A DNA stretch of 64,000 bases from Streptococcus halichoeri (GTDB taxonomy: Bacteria; Bacillota; Bacilli; Lactobacillales; Streptococcaceae): contig NZ_WLZU01000001.1 in NCBI RefSeq assembly GCF_009870755.1, forward strand, positions 1 to 64,000. The letters run 5' to 3'. The notes under the pieces were generated by a model, which saw only the letters and a program-made list of their open reading frames with translations, had not been told where the DNA came from and searched no databases. The position numbers were made by a program, and so were the translations under genes. Each line of letters begins with the position of its first letter. Position 1 is the stretch's first letter. Shown one piece after another: positions 39,569 to 50,397 of the stretch.

Positions 39569-40813
39569 ATGGAAATTGTTGAAGGTGTTAACCTACATCT
39601 GCTTAAAACCGATAAATTTAAGACTAATCATCTCACTATCCGGTTCTCTGGAGAATTGGCAGCAAAGTCTGTTGCTAAGCGTGCTTTAGTTGCTCAAATG
39701 TTGGAAACAGCAAATGAAGTATTTCCAACGGCAAAGCAGTTTCGCGCAGCTTTAGCTCATTTATATGGTGCAACCTTGTCAACAAGTGTCTCAAGTAAAG
39801 GTTTGACGCATATTGTTGATATTGATGTTATCTTTATTCGAGATGCTTTTACGTTACAAAGAGAGTCACTCTTAGAAGAAGTTATCACCTTTATTAAAGG
39901 CGTTCTCTTTTCTCCTTTATTAAAAGTTGCCCAATACCAACCAAAGGTCTTTGAGTTAGAAAAGAAGAATTTAATCTCTTATTTGCAGGCAGATAATGAA
40001 GATTCTTTCTATTATAGTCATTTAGCATTAAAAAAATTATTCTATCACCAGTTAGATTTACAGGTGTCTAATGAAGCAGATGCTGACTTAGTTGACAAGG
40101 AAACTGCCTTTACAGCCTACCAAGAATTTCATAAAATGATAATGGAAGATCAGATTGACATCTACTTGGTGGGTGAATTTGATGACTATAGAGTTGTCCA
40201 ATTATTTCATACTTATCCATTTGAAGCTCGAAAGAAAAGTCTTCAATTCCAATATGAGCAGCCTTATCATAATGTTGTCCAAGAGGTTACTGAAAGTAAG
40301 CCAGCTAACCAGTCAGTTCTAGAAGTTGCTTACCATCACCCTGTTTCTTTTGCTGATGAAAATTATTATGCACTGATTGTGCTTAGTGGTTTATTAGGAT
40401 CCTTTGCCCACTCCAAGTTATTTAGTCGGCTAAGAGAGCAAGAGGGCTTGGCTTATCACCTAGGGTGTCGTTTTGATAGTTTCACAGGCTTGTTTGAAAT
40501 CTATGTAGGCATTTCTAAAGAGGATAAAACAAAGGCACTTCAGCTCATTATCAAAGAATTAAATGACATTAAGCTGGGACGTTTTTCTATTGATATGCTA
40601 AATAAGACTAAAAGAATGATTATCAATGAAGCCCTTCAAACAGATGACTATTATAAAAATTTAATTGATATTTCCTATATCAGAGATTATATTGACAAGG
40701 ATTATGCTCTGTCAACATGGGTTAACAAGGTTGACAAGGTAAAAAAATTAGACTTAATTTTGCTGGCTAAACAAATGAGGCTACAAGCAATTTACTTTTT
40801 GAAAGGAATATAA
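39569..40813 (+). CDS. M16-family peptidase-like protein, inactive subunit (YfmF-like)
   Basis: A 414-residue protein with two M16 domains. It lacks the zinc motif HxxEH: the equivalent segment reads AKRALVAQMLE, so it is probably the noncatalytic half of a heterodimer with the next gene, as in mitochondrial processing peptidases. The pair is annotated in Firmicutes as YfmF/YfmH, linked to EF-P 5-aminopentanol modification. ATG at 39569 with AAGGA 6 nt upstream is preferred to a TTG six codons earlier. Next gene starts 1 bp after its stop. Confidence 0.85.
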   Translation: MEIVEGVNLHLLKTDKFKTNHLTIRFSGELAAKSVAKRALVAQMLETANEVFPTAKQFRAALAHLYGATLSTSVSSKGLTHIVDIDVIFIRDAFTLQRESLLEEVITFIKGVLFSPLLKVAQYQPKVFELEKKNLISYLQADNEDSFYYSHLALKKLFYHQLDLQVSNEADADLVDKETAFTAYQEFHKMIMEDQIDIYLVGEFDDYRVVQLFHTYPFEARKKSLQFQYEQPYHNVVQEVTESKPANQSVLEVAYHHPVSFADENYYALIVLSGLLGSFAHSKLFSRLREQEGLAYHLGCRFDSFTGLFEIYVGISKEDKTKALQLIIKELNDIKLGRFSIDMLNKTKRMIINEALQTDDYYKNLIDISYIRDYIDKDYALSTWVNKVDKVKKLDLILLAKQMRLQAIYFLKGI

Positions 40814-40814
40814 A

Positions 40815-42098
40815 ATGGTTAAGCTGACACAACGCCTTTTTCCAATAATAAATGAAGAAATAATTTCCGCTAAGTTGGCTAATGGTATGACAGTGCAGTT
40901 TATTCCTAAGAAGGCCTACTCAGAAAAGTTAGCGATACTGTCAGTCGCCTTTGGTTCGCTTGACAATATATTTACTTATTACCGAAAGAGACGGTCCTAT
41001 CCTACAGGGATTGCGCATTTTTTGGAGCATAAGTTATTTGAAGATGAAGATGGAAAAGATTTTACACTAAAGTTTACAGAAATAGGTTCTGATGTCAATG
41101 CCTTTACAACTTTTGATAAGACAAGCTTTGTAATGTCAACGAGCGGAGATTTTTATCAAAGTTTACTACTCCTGTTAAAACTAGTTAATACTGCTCACTT
41201 CACCCAGGATTCAATAGATAGGGAAAAGAAAATAATTGCCCAGGAGATTGACATGTACCTTGACGATCCTGACTTCAGGCTTTACAGTGGAATGTTGGGA
41301 AATTTGTTTCCCAAAACCAGTTTAGCAGAAGATATTGCTGGTTCAAAAACGTCTATTGAAAAGATTAGTCCAGAATTCCTGCTGGAAAACTATCATTTGT
41401 TTTACAGGCCCTCTCAAATGAACATGATTATCATAGGTGACCTTAACCCATCTGAATTGTTTAGCCAATTAGAAAGTTTTGAACAGCAATTTGAGAAAAA
41501 AAGAAGAGCAACTATAACAAGAGAATCAATAACTTACCACCCAGTAATTACAACCAGCTCTATCAGTATGGAAGTTTCATTTCCCAAGCTAGCTATTGGC
41601 TACCGAGGAAAGCCGTTAGGAGACGACATTTCTCTTTTGACTTATAAACTTGCACTACGGTTATTATTAAATATGCTGTTTGGATGGACTTCTAAGACCT
41701 ACCAGGCGTGGTACGAAGAAGGAAAAATTGATGATTCTTTTACTGTTGAAATAGAAGTTCAACAAGAATTTATTTTTTTAATGATTACTTTGGATTCTAA
41801 TCAACCGATAGCTATGTCCAGTAATATCAGAAAAAAAATTAAGCATTATCAAAGAGCTGAGGATGTTAATGAGCAACATTTAGAGTTGGTTAAAAAGGAA
41901 CTCTATGGAGATTTTATTCAAAGTTTAGATAATATTGAAGAGTTAGGTAGCCAATTTAATCTTTATTTCAGTGAGGATGAATCTTATTATGATTTGCCAA
42001 GTGTCCTGCAATCCTTAACGTTAAAGCATGTGATAGCAGCGGGTGAGCATTTTTTTAAAAATGCTGAAACTTCTGATTTTACTGTTTTTCCAAAGTAA
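40815..42098 (+). CDS. M16-family zinc peptidase, catalytic subunit (YfmH-like)
   Basis: A 427-residue metallopeptidase. The inverted zinc motif is HFLEH (GIAHFLEHKLFEDE near residue 70), with the distal glutamate in KIIAQEIDMYLDDP. It follows the inactive partner with a 1-bp gap. These two lead the conserved string M16-M16-rodZ-pgsA-ecfA1-ecfA2-ecfT. The physiological substrate is not clear; involvement with EF-P modification or peptide processing is reported for relatives. Confidence 0.88.
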   Translation: MVKLTQRLFPIINEEIISAKLANGMTVQFIPKKAYSEKLAILSVAFGSLDNIFTYYRKRRSYPTGIAHFLEHKLFEDEDGKDFTLKFTEIGSDVNAFTTFDKTSFVMSTSGDFYQSLLLLLKLVNTAHFTQDSIDREKKIIAQEIDMYLDDPDFRLYSGMLGNLFPKTSLAEDIAGSKTSIEKISPEFLLENYHLFYRPSQMNMIIIGDLNPSELFSQLESFEQQFEKKRRATITRESITYHPVITTSSISMEVSFPKLAIGYRGKPLGDDISLLTYKLALRLLLNMLFGWTSKTYQAWYEEGKIDDSFTVEIEVQQEFIFLMITLDSNQPIAMSSNIRKKIKHYQRAEDVNEQHLELVKKELYGDFIQSLDNIEELGSQFNLYFSEDESYYDLPSVLQSLTLKHVIAAGEHFFKNAETSDFTVFPK

Positions 42099-42123
42099 AA
42101 GTAAATTTAATGTAGAAATTTGA

Positions 42124-42129
42124 TATAAT
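42124..42129 (+). promoter_or_regulatory. extended -10 promoter of rodZ
   Basis: TGATATAAT (TATAAT at 42124-42129) lies about 35 bp before the rodZ start, so rodZ may be read separately as well as from the M16 promoter. Confidence 0.5.
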
Positions 42130-42163
42130 AGTAATAACGTAAAAATTTCATAGAGGTACCAGT

Positions 42164-43192
42164 ATGAGAAATTATAGTTTAGGTGACTTACTACGCGAAA
42201 CACGTGTTAGTAAACAAATTACTTTAGATGATCTTGAGAGGAAAACAGGCATTTCCTCTCACTATTTGTTGGCCATGGAATTAAACCAATTTAAAATTAT
42301 TCCAACCAATGATATTGATTATTTTTTAAGAGTCTATGGTCAAGAAGTTGGTCTGGATTATGATTTGCTAAAGGCACGTTACATGCAGCAAACACGGATG
42401 AAAAAAGTGTCTGATCATCCCAGTGTGACGGAAATTGTAGAAGAAAAATTAAGCAAGCAACATGCTTATTCAGAGCCTGATTTACCACATTCTGATTTAT
42501 CACATAGTAATTTTCAAAATGCGAAAAATACTTATAAAGTATCCTATTCCCATAAAAAACCTTATAAACCCTATAAAACGGCAAATGAACCAGAATTTCT
42601 TGCAGCTAAGCCTCACTCTCGCAAAAAATCTCATCACGAACGTTTGAGTCGTCAACAGGTCTTAGAAAAAAAATCCAAACCTTTTCTATCAGGTCTTTTA
42701 CTAGGTTTATTAACTTTACTAGTCTTTAGTTTGGTCTTATTTGCTGTGTGGAAGCAATTTGGAAAATCACATGTTTCTCCTCAAGCTCAAAAAACAGTTC
42801 AAGAGACGGCAGATGACAGATATTTAAAGGATAATTCGACAGGTTTATCTTCTTCGAAAAATCATAAACCCAAATTAGTCCTTGTCCCACAAGAAGATAA
42901 TCTAGGTGTGACGGTAAAAGGTGCAAAAGAGCAACCTGAAATCACAGTTACGCTTAAAGAAGGTGATAGTAGTTGGATTTCCTTGACATCATCTGATATT
43001 GCTGAAACCGGAATGACCTTAACCAAAGAGACACCGTCTTATAGTGCGGTTCTTCCAGCGCAAACCAAACAATCTATTCTCACCTTAGGAATTACTCAAG
43101 GAATGGAAGTCACCGTTGATGGTCAAGTAGTTGATTTATCTGGTCTAGCAAATACTGCAACCAATTATATTACGTTCACTTTTGAAGATTAA
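42164..43192 (+). CDS. rodZ: cell-shape/elongation protein RodZ-like
   Basis: A 342-residue bitopic protein. Residues 5-75 are a helix-turn-helix of the HTH_25 type (LGDLLRETRVSKQITLDDLERKTGIS), followed by a basic linker, one helix at about 170-192 (LSGLLLGLLTLLVFSLVLFAVW) and an extracellular DUF4115 domain from about 245. RodZ helps midcell wall synthesis and links to MreC/PBP complexes in cocci. It sits 12 bp before pgsA. Confidence 0.9.
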   Translation: MRNYSLGDLLRETRVSKQITLDDLERKTGISSHYLLAMELNQFKIIPTNDIDYFLRVYGQEVGLDYDLLKARYMQQTRMKKVSDHPSVTEIVEEKLSKQHAYSEPDLPHSDLSHSNFQNAKNTYKVSYSHKKPYKPYKTANEPEFLAAKPHSRKKSHHERLSRQQVLEKKSKPFLSGLLLGLLTLLVFSLVLFAVWKQFGKSHVSPQAQKTVQETADDRYLKDNSTGLSSSKNHKPKLVLVPQEDNLGVTVKGAKEQPEITVTLKEGDSSWISLTSSDIAETGMTLTKETPSYSAVLPAQTKQSILTLGITQGMEVTVDGQVVDLSGLANTATNYITFTFED

Positions 43193-43204
43193 AAAGGACA
43201 AATT

Positions 43205-43747
43205 ATGACAAAAAAAGAAAATCTGCCAAATGTATTGACCATTTTGCGAATCCTGCTGATTCCCTTCTTTTTGCTGATAACGTCATTGACGCATGCAGTT
43301 GGTTGGCATGTATTTGCGGCTATTCTTTTTGCAGTTGCCAGCATAACAGATTACCTAGATGGATACCTGGCTCGCAAGTGGCAAGTGGTTAGTAACTTTG
43401 GTAAATTTGCGGATCCTCTTGCTGATAAAATGCTTGTTATGAGTGCTTTTATCATGTTAGTTGGATTAGGATTAGCTCCTGCCTGGATTGCAGCTATCAT
43501 TGTCTGTCGAGAGTTAGCGGTGACTGGTCTGCGCCTCCTCCTTGTGGAAACTGGTGGAACGGTGCTTGCGGCAGCTATGCCCGGAAAGATTAAAACAGCC
43601 ACGCAGATGCTTTCTATTATCTTTTTACTATGTCATCTCACTCTTGTAGGAACGATTCTCTTATATATTGCATTATTCTTTACTATATATTCAGGCTATG
43701 ACTACTTTAAGGGTGCTCGTTTCTTATTTAAGGATACGTTCAAATAA
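43205..43747 (+). CDS. pgsA: CDP-diacylglycerol-glycerol-3-phosphate 3-phosphatidyltransferase
   Basis: A 180-residue integral membrane enzyme making phosphatidylglycerol phosphate. The CDP-alcohol phosphotransferase motif D-G-x2-A-R-x8-G-x3-D-x3-D is visible in DYLDGYLARKWQVVSNFGKF and the following ADPLADK. About five helices. Its stop overlaps the ecfA1 start (TAATG). Confidence 0.97.
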   Translation: MTKKENLPNVLTILRILLIPFFLLITSLTHAVGWHVFAAILFAVASITDYLDGYLARKWQVVSNFGKFADPLADKMLVMSAFIMLVGLGLAPAWIAAIIVCRELAVTGLRLLLVETGGTVLAAAMPGKIKTATQMLSIIFLLCHLTLVGTILLYIALFFTIYSGYDYFKGARFLFKDTFK

Positions 43748-44589
43748 TGGTTGCAACAATGATTGAAGTGGAAAATGTCTTTTTTAAATACCATAAAGAG
43801 CAGTCAGATTATACTCTCAAGGATGTTTCGTTTCACGTGGAACAAGGTGAATGGCTATCTATTATTGGTCACAATGGTTCTGGCAAATCCACAACTGTGC
43901 GTTTATTAAATGGTCTCTTGGAAGCTGAATCCGGTCGGATTTTTATTGACGGTGAACAGCTAACTGCAGATAATGTGTGGACTATCCGACAAAAAATAGG
44001 CATGGTTTTTCAAAATCCAGATAATCAATTTGTTGGTGCGACAGTAGAAGATGATGTTGCCTTTGGTTTAGAAAATAAAGGGATCCCTCATCAAGAAATG
44101 GTTGAACGGGTTCAAGAGTCCTTGCGGTTGGTTGGAATGACTCATTTTTCTTCTCGTGAGCCGGCGCGACTGTCTGGAGGGCAAAAACAACGTGTTGCCA
44201 TTGCTGGGGCAGTTGCTTTGCGCCCAAAGATTATTATCTTAGATGAGGCCACGAGTATGCTTGATCCAAAAGGGCGTTTAGACCTGATTCAGACCATTCA
44301 AGCGATTCGTAAGGATTATGGTTTGACAGTTATTTCGATTACTCATGATTTAGATGAAGTTGCGTTAAGTGACCGTGTTCTTGTTATGCAGAAAGGTCAA
44401 ATTGAATCAAGTTCGACCCCTGCCCAGTTGTTTGAACGAGGTAATGAACTTATTGAGCTTGGCTTGGATGTTCCTTTTACTAATGCAGTAGTAAACATGC
44501 TGCAAGCTGAAGGTTATCCTATCAGTGGTCACTACCTTACAGAAGAGGAATTAGAAAATCAATTATGGCAATTCATTTCCAAAATGTAG
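43747..44589 (+). CDS. ecfA1: ECF transporter energy-coupling ATPase EcfA1
   Basis: A 280-residue ABC ATPase of the shared energizing module for vitamin and micronutrient ECF transporters. Walker [10 protein letters not shown], signature LSGGQKQR, Walker [16 protein letters not shown] at 43747 is used because AAGGAT is upstream; an internal ATG four codons on is possible. The coding sequence contains a parS-like motif at 43829. It overlaps ecfA2 by 25 bp. Confidence 0.97.
   Translation: MVATMIEVENVFFKYHKEQSDYTLKDVSFHVEQGEWLSIIGHNGSGKSTTVRLLNGLLEAESGRIFIDGEQLTADNVWTIRQKIGMVFQNPDNQFVGATVEDDVAFGLENKGIPHQEMVERVQESLRLVGMTHFSSREPARLSGGQKQRVAIAGAVALRPKIIILDEATSMLDPKGRLDLIQTIQAIRKDYGLTVISITHDLDEVALSDRVLVMQKGQIESSSTPAQLFERGNELIELGLDVPFTNAVVNMLQAEGYPISGHYLTEEELENQLWQFISKM
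43829..43844. promoter_or_regulatory. parS-like site inside ecfA1
   Basis: CGTTTCACGTGGAACA matches, in reverse, the Bacillus parS TGTTCCACGTGAAACA at 15 of 16 positions. It lies within codons for a segment reading SFHVEQG, about 20 kb from parB. ParB sites within coding genes near the origin are well known. Confidence 0.75.
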
Positions 44590-45407
44590 ACTATACTTAT
44601 CAAGCTGGTACACCTTTTGAAGGGCGTGCCCTTTTTGACATTTCTCTGGATATTCAAGACGGTTCCTATACTGCTTTCATTGGCCATACAGGATCTGGTA
44701 AGTCAACGATTATGCAGTTGTTGAATGGTTTACTGGTCCCGTCCACTGGAGAGATTAGGGTTGATGATCAAGTCATTACATCTAAAACAAAACACAAATC
44801 TATCAGAGCCATCCGTAAAAAAGTTGGTCTAGTTTTTCAATTTCCTGAAAGCCAATTATTTGAAGAAACCGTTTTAAAGGATGTAGCATTTGGACCACAA
44901 AATTTTGGTATTGCGCAAGAAGAAGCTGAGCAGATTGCCCGTGAAAAATTAGCTATTGTGGGGATTACAGAGGATTTATTTACTAAAAATCCCTTTGAGT
45001 TATCTGGTGGTCAGATGCGCCGTGTGGCAATTGCTGGAATTCTTGCGATGCAGCCTTCAGTATTGGTACTTGATGAGCCAACAGCTGGACTTGATCCAAA
45101 GGGACGTCTAGAGCTCATGACCTTATTTAAAAAATTGCATCAAGCTGGTTTGACTATCGTTTTAGTAACGCATTTAATGGATGATGTAGCTAATTATGCT
45201 GATTTTGTCTACGTATTAGAAACAGGACGCATCATCTTATCTGGAACACCAAAACAGGTTTTTCAACATGTTGCCTTTTTAGAAGCAAAACAGTTAGGGG
45301 TTCCTAAAGTGACTAAGTTTGCAGAAGGTTTGGTTAAAAGGGGATGGCAACTAGAACAGTTACCTGTTACCTTAGAAGAATTGAGAGAGGAAATGCAACA
45401 TGGATAA
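44565..45407 (+). CDS. ecfA2: ECF transporter energy-coupling ATPase EcfA2
   Basis: A 280-residue ABC ATPase, partner of EcfA1. Walker [10 protein letters not shown], signature LSGGQMRR, Walker [13 protein letters not shown]. The start lies within the last codons of ecfA1, so translation is coupled. The end overlaps ecfT by 8 bp. No substrate-binding S component is adjacent, as is normal for group II ECF systems. Confidence 0.97.
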   Translation: MAIHFQNVDYTYQAGTPFEGRALFDISLDIQDGSYTAFIGHTGSGKSTIMQLLNGLLVPSTGEIRVDDQVITSKTKHKSIRAIRKKVGLVFQFPESQLFEETVLKDVAFGPQNFGIAQEEAEQIAREKLAIVGITEDLFTKNPFELSGGQMRRVAIAGILAMQPSVLVLDEPTAGLDPKGRLELMTLFKKLHQAGLTIVLVTHLMDDVANYADFVYVLETGRIILSGTPKQVFQHVAFLEAKQLGVPKVTKFAEGLVKRGWQLEQLPVTLEELREEMQHG

Positions 45408-46206
45408 ATTAATTCTAGGAAGATATATTCCTGGAGATTCGATTATTCATCGCTTAGATCCAAGAAGTAAATTATTAGCTATGATTGTCTATATTATAAT
45501 CATTTTTTGGGCTAATAACTTAATCACCAATATTATTATGCTTGTGTTTACACTTCTTGTGGTCTTCCTTTCTAGGGTAAGCCTGTCTTTCTTTTTGAAA
45601 GGTTTAAAACCGATGATTGGAATTATTCTTTTTACAACCTTGTTTCAAATGTTTTTTGCTACTGGGGGGCACACTTACTTTCATTGGGGAATTCTAAATA
45701 TCACCTCAAATGGATTTAATCAGGCGGCATTGATTTTTACGCGTTTTGTTTTAATTATCTTTTTTTCGACTCTATTAACCTTAACCACTACACCTTTGAG
45801 TTTATCAGATGCTGTAGAGTCGCTCTTGAAACCTTTAGCAGTGATTAAAATTCCGGCACATGAAATTGGGCTGATGCTGTCTCTTAGTTTACGATTTGTG
45901 CCTACATTAATGGATGATACTACTCGTATTATGAATGCACAAAGAGCAAGAGGCGTTGACTTTGGAGAAGGCAGTCTCTTTCAAAAGGTTAAATCCATTA
46001 TTCCGATTTTAATTCCCTTGTTTGCTTCGAGTTTTAAGCGTGCTGATGCTTTAGCAATTGCAATGGAAGCACGTGGTTATCAGGGGGGAGAAGGCCGAAG
46101 TAAGTATCGTCTATTACAATGGCATTTTCAAGATAGCTTAGCCATTGTCGGGATGGTAATACTAGGTATAGTGTTATTTTGCTTAAAATCACCTTCAAAC
46201 AACTAG
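45400..46206 (+). CDS. ecfT: ECF transporter transmembrane component EcfT
   Basis: A 268-residue protein with five or six helices. It carries the two Ala-Arg-Gly coupling motifs, [10 protein letters not shown] and [10 protein letters not shown], that sit in the ATPase grooves. With EcfA1/A2 it forms the module shared by different S components. Last gene of the M16-to-ecfT string. Confidence 0.96.
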   Translation: MDKLILGRYIPGDSIIHRLDPRSKLLAMIVYIIIIFWANNLITNIIMLVFTLLVVFLSRVSLSFFLKGLKPMIGIILFTTLFQMFFATGGHTYFHWGILNITSNGFNQAALIFTRFVLIIFFSTLLTLTTTPLSLSDAVESLLKPLAVIKIPAHEIGLMLSLSLRFVPTLMDDTTRIMNAQRARGVDFGEGSLFQKVKSIIPILIPLFASSFKRADALAIAMEARGYQGGEGRSKYRLLQWHFQDSLAIVGMVILGIVLFCLKSPSNN

Positions 46207-46323
46207 ATATAGTGTCTTTATTATTATAATTACATCTCTTTGTAACATTTTTAATATATTCTCTACCGCGTAGTAATAATCATAGGTTATGATGGACACT
46301 GGAGAAAAAAGAGGTATTATTTT

Positions 46324-46968
46324 ATGTTTAAGAAAGAAATGTTTAAAAAACGCTATATTAGTTTTGGAGTTGCTGCAATTGCAGTGAGCATACTTGCTAT
46401 CTTATTTACATTTTCCAGTAAAAGTGTAAACACTGACTCTTTATCTCATGCTAAAGCAGTCAAAAGTACAAAAACAAAGCAGTCTTCTGCTAATAAAAAA
46501 ACGCAAGCAAGTCAAAAAGCTGTGCCCAAAGAGCCTGCAAAAGTAAAAACAGAGGCGAAGCCAGCTGCACCAGCGGCAACTCAAGCTGCCGCTGCAGAAG
46601 CACAAGATACTCAAGCCCCATTACAAGAAGTAGCTGCTGTTCAAACAACAGCTGACCAACCACAAGCACAGGCTTATACTGTTGCTCAAACAAGCCATAT
46701 TGTCAGTGCTTCTAATGGGAATACTGCAGGAGCTGTGGGTCGACAAGCAGCAGCTCAGATGGCTTCTGCGACAGGAGTTTCACAAGCAACCTGGGAAGCC
46801 ATCATTGCCCGTGAGTCTAATGGTAACCCCAATGTAGCTAATGCTTCAGGGGCATCAGGACTTTTCCAAACAATGCCAGGCTGGGGGTCAACTGCAACTG
46901 TTCAAGATCAAGTAAATTCAGCTATTAGGGCCTATAATGCTCAAGGTCTAGCAGCTTGGGGTTATTAA
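46324..46968 (+). CDS. secreted transglycosylase-like wall protein
   Basis: A 214-residue exported protein. A signal or anchor helix lies at about 12-30, then an Ala/Gln/Lys/Pro-rich linker (about 45-130) and a C-terminal lysozyme-like segment [32 protein letters not shown] with catalytic-type E (ARES). It resembles the aggregation-promoting-factor or SLT-like domains of lactobacilli and streptococci and probably trims peptidoglycan. No LysM domain is seen. TTACA-TCTCTT-TGTAA at 46230-46245 upstream recalls half-sites of the wall-stress regulator WalR/VicR; this is only suggestive. Confidence 0.82.
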   Translation: MFKKEMFKKRYISFGVAAIAVSILAILFTFSSKSVNTDSLSHAKAVKSTKTKQSSANKKTQASQKAVPKEPAKVKTEAKPAAPAATQAAAAEAQDTQAPLQEVAAVQTTADQPQAQAYTVAQTSHIVSASNGNTAGAVGRQAAAQMASATGVSQATWEAIIARESNGNPNVANASGASGLFQTMPGWGSTATVQDQVNSAIRAYNAQGLAAWGY

Positions 46969-47166
46969 AACTGTCATCTGAAGGTGCCATATCATAATGG
47001 AGAACTTGTGTCATGGCTTTATATAGAGATTGGGCTTGACATAGGCTTATTAGGTTACTTGTAAGAGGTGGCTTATACACTCTATCTAAGTGTTCCCTGT
47101 CTAGTGTCTTCATAAGTAAGGCAATCAGAGCATTTTAATAAAACGTTGATTCTTAGGTTATAAAAT

Positions 47167-47216
47167 AGTGGAGTAAAGCATGATGAGAAAATTCATCTGC
47201 TCTACTCCACTTTTTG
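47167..47216. terminator. terminator between wall protein and HAD remnant
   Basis: AGTGGAGTA pairs perfectly with TACTCCACT over a 27-nt loop containing further weak pairing; TTTTT follows on the plus strand. Confidence 0.65.
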
Positions 47217-47412
47217 TATGCGTCTAGATTTAATATAACTAATCATCTTATAAGAGAAAATAAGATGATCGGTTACAGGTAAAGGGGTGTCATTAATGGT
47301 TGCTAAAGTGGCTAAATCAGGGCTAGGTATTTGTGATTGTTGAAAAGCATTTTTCATACCTTCGCCTTTACTTGAGTGAGCTAGAGTTCCATCTAAGTCA
47401 AACAATGCATGT
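47202..47412 (-). pseudogene. remnant of HAD-family phosphatase
   Basis: On the minus strand the reading frame LFDLDGTLAHSSKG has the HAD nucleophile motif DxDGT but no in-frame ATG. An ATG two bases out of frame (ATGCATTG) sits after AAGGATAAGAGGCAC, suggesting a one-base loss. The frame continues to about residue 40 like phosphoglycolate-phosphatase relatives, then ends with YIKSRRIQKVE after only 67 codons, against about 210 for the family. Frameshift and internal deletion make a product unlikely. Confidence 0.65.
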
Positions 47413-47430
47413 GCCTCTTATCCTTCTTCT

Positions 47431-48303
47431 CTACTCTCCGAAGATTTGGGCTTGTAGTTTTCGTCCTGTTGGCGTTGCAGCAAGGCCACCTTCTGCAGTT
47501 TCTCTAAAGGCAGATGGCAAAGCAGAGCCAACTTGATACATAGCGTCAACCACTTCATCTACTGGAATTTGAGAACGGATACCAGCTAAGGCCATATCAG
47601 CTGCTACAATAGCAAAGCTTGCTCCTAGAGCATTACGCTTTACACATGGTACTTCAACAAGTCCCGCTACAGGATCACAAATTAATCCCAACATATTTTT
47701 GATAACAAAGGCAATCGCCTGACTGGCTTGAAAGGCTGTTCCACCAGCTGCCATAACGAGCGCAGCTGCACACATAGCTGATGCTGAGCCCACTTCAGCT
47801 TGACAGCCACCTTCTGCTCCAGAAATGGAAGCATTATTACCAATAACAAGGCCAAAGGCACCAGCAGTAAACAAGAATTCTAACTGCTTTTCTTCTGAAA
47901 GATTGAGCTTTTCGATTGCCATAGATAAGACAGCTGGTAAACAACCAGCACTGCCTGCTGTTGGTGTCGCACAGACAAGCCCCATTTTAGCATTGAGTTC
48001 ATTAACAGCCATTGCATTGCGTACAGCAGAAAGCACTGTATAATCGGCCAAGGTTGATTTAGTTGCCATGTATTTGTCCATCAAAAGAGCATCGCCACCT
48101 GTTAAGCCACTAATTGACTTACTAGGTGTTAAACCATCAACCACTGCTTCTCTCATAACTTCAAGATTACGAGACATAATAGAAATGATTTCTTCTTTGC
48201 TACGTCCCGTTGACTCTATTTCAGTTGCAATCATTAATTCAGCGACATTACCGTTGTAATTGTCGTCGGCTTGTTGAACAAGTTCTTTAATCGTGTAAAA
48301 CAT
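47431..48303 (-). CDS. sdaAA: L-serine dehydratase alpha subunit
   Basis: A 290-residue iron-sulfur enzyme subunit that deaminates L-serine to pyruvate. CATPTAGSAGCLPAVLS, EGGCQAEVG and ICDPVAGLVEVPC provide cluster and active-site cysteines. It follows the beta-subunit gene by 11 bp. The pair forms one leftward unit opposite to mnmA. Confidence 0.96.
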   Translation of the reverse strand: MFYTIKELVQQADDNYNGNVAELMIATEIESTGRSKEEIISIMSRNLEVMREAVVDGLTPSKSISGLTGGDALLMDKYMATKSTLADYTVLSAVRNAMAVNELNAKMGLVCATPTAGSAGCLPAVLSMAIEKLNLSEEKQLEFLFTAGAFGLVIGNNASISGAEGGCQAEVGSASAMCAAALVMAAGGTAFQASQAIAFVIKNMLGLICDPVAGLVEVPCVKRNALGASFAIVAADMALAGIRSQIPVDEVVDAMYQVGSALPSAFRETAEGGLAATPTGRKLQAQIFGE

Positions 48304-48314
48304 GGCGAGCCTTT

Positions 48315-48986
48315 CTATCCGAAGAAATTGACATTGTGAAGGTTGGGAATTTTAGCAATTTGCTTGACAGCTTCTTGACAATCACGACTGTCAACTTCGA
48401 TAATCATAATTGCTTTTTGCCCAGCAGATTCGCGCGTGACATTCATTTGTGCCACATTGATATTATGCTCAGAAAGAATTTCAGTTACCTGAGCTATCAT
48501 ACCAGGAATATCTTGGTGAACAGTAATGATAGTAGGGGTGTTCATTGATAAAGAGACAGGGAAACCATTTAGTTCAGTAACGTTAATATTACCTCCACCA
48601 ATTGAGATTCCAGTGATACTCATGCTCTTATCCCCTTTTTTGACAGAAATCTTGACAGTATTTGGATGGGGAGCGTTGCTTTCTTTCATGACATTCCAAT
48701 AGATTTTGATGCCTTTTTTGGAAGCAATTTCAAGAGAGTTTTTAATATCGGGATTATCAGTATCCATTCCCATGATACCGGCAACTAGTGCTTTATCAGT
48801 CCCATGTCCACGGTAGGTTTTAGCAAAGGAGTTATATAAGTGGAAAGTTACTTCTTCAGGGATTTCTCCGAAGATTGAGTTGACAACTTTGCCAATTCTT
48901 ACAGCGCCAGCTGTATGACTACTGGAAGGTCCGATCATTACTGGGCCAATAATATCGAAAACGGATTGAAATTTTTGTGTTTTCAT
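48315..48986 (-). CDS. sdaAB: L-serine dehydratase beta subunit
   Basis: A 223-residue subunit. The N-terminal part has FDIIGPVMIGPSSSHTAGAVRIG, and a C-terminal ACT domain (about 148-223, ITVHQDIPGMIAQVTEILSEHNI) probably senses serine. The start MKTQKF with GGAG 6 nt upstream is preferred to an in-frame start four codons earlier. The promoter presumably lies in the 250-bp gap to mnmA, which contains tandem 19-bp repeats. Confidence 0.96.
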   Translation of the reverse strand: MKTQKFQSVFDIIGPVMIGPSSSHTAGAVRIGKVVNSIFGEIPEEVTFHLYNSFAKTYRGHGTDKALVAGIMGMDTDNPDIKNSLEIASKKGIKIYWNVMKESNAPHPNTVKISVKKGDKSMSITGISIGGGNINVTELNGFPVSLSMNTPTIITVHQDIPGMIAQVTEILSEHNINVAQMNVTRESAGQKAIMIIEVDSRDCQEAVKQIAKIPNLHNVNFFG

Positions 48987-49052
48987 AAGCAACTCCATCT
49001 TTTTTTATCTACCTTTATTATAACAGAAAAGATTAAAAATAGTGTGATTTAA

Positions 49053-49090
49053 AATAAAAAATTATTCTTATAATAAAAAATTATTCTTAT
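49053..49090. repeat. two tandem 19-bp direct repeats
   Basis: AATAAAAAATTATTCTTAT occurs twice head to tail (49053-49071 and 49072-49090) without mismatch in the divergent promoter region between sdaAB and mnmA. Two helical turns per unit fits cooperative regulator binding, but slippage duplication is also possible. Confidence 0.75.
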
Positions 49091-49100
49091 CGCGATATTA

Positions 49101-49130
49101 TTGGCTTTCCTTCTATATAATTGTTATAAT
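49101..49130 (+). promoter_or_regulatory. mnmA promoter
   Basis: -35 TTGGCT (49101-49106) and -10 TATAAT (49125-49130) are 18 bp apart. The start of transcription should be near 49137, giving a leader of about 98 nt. Confidence 0.75.
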
Positions 49131-49137
49131 ATAGACT

Positions 49138-50356
<1,219 letters not shown>

Positions 50357-50397
50357 ATCTTTCTGGGCAATCAGACTAAGAATAAGAGGAAGGTTGA

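Noticed and set aside
46925-47113. Minus-strand 62-codon frame downstream of the wall protein
   Set aside because: It overlaps the wall-protein end, lacks a ribosome binding site and has no recognisable motif.
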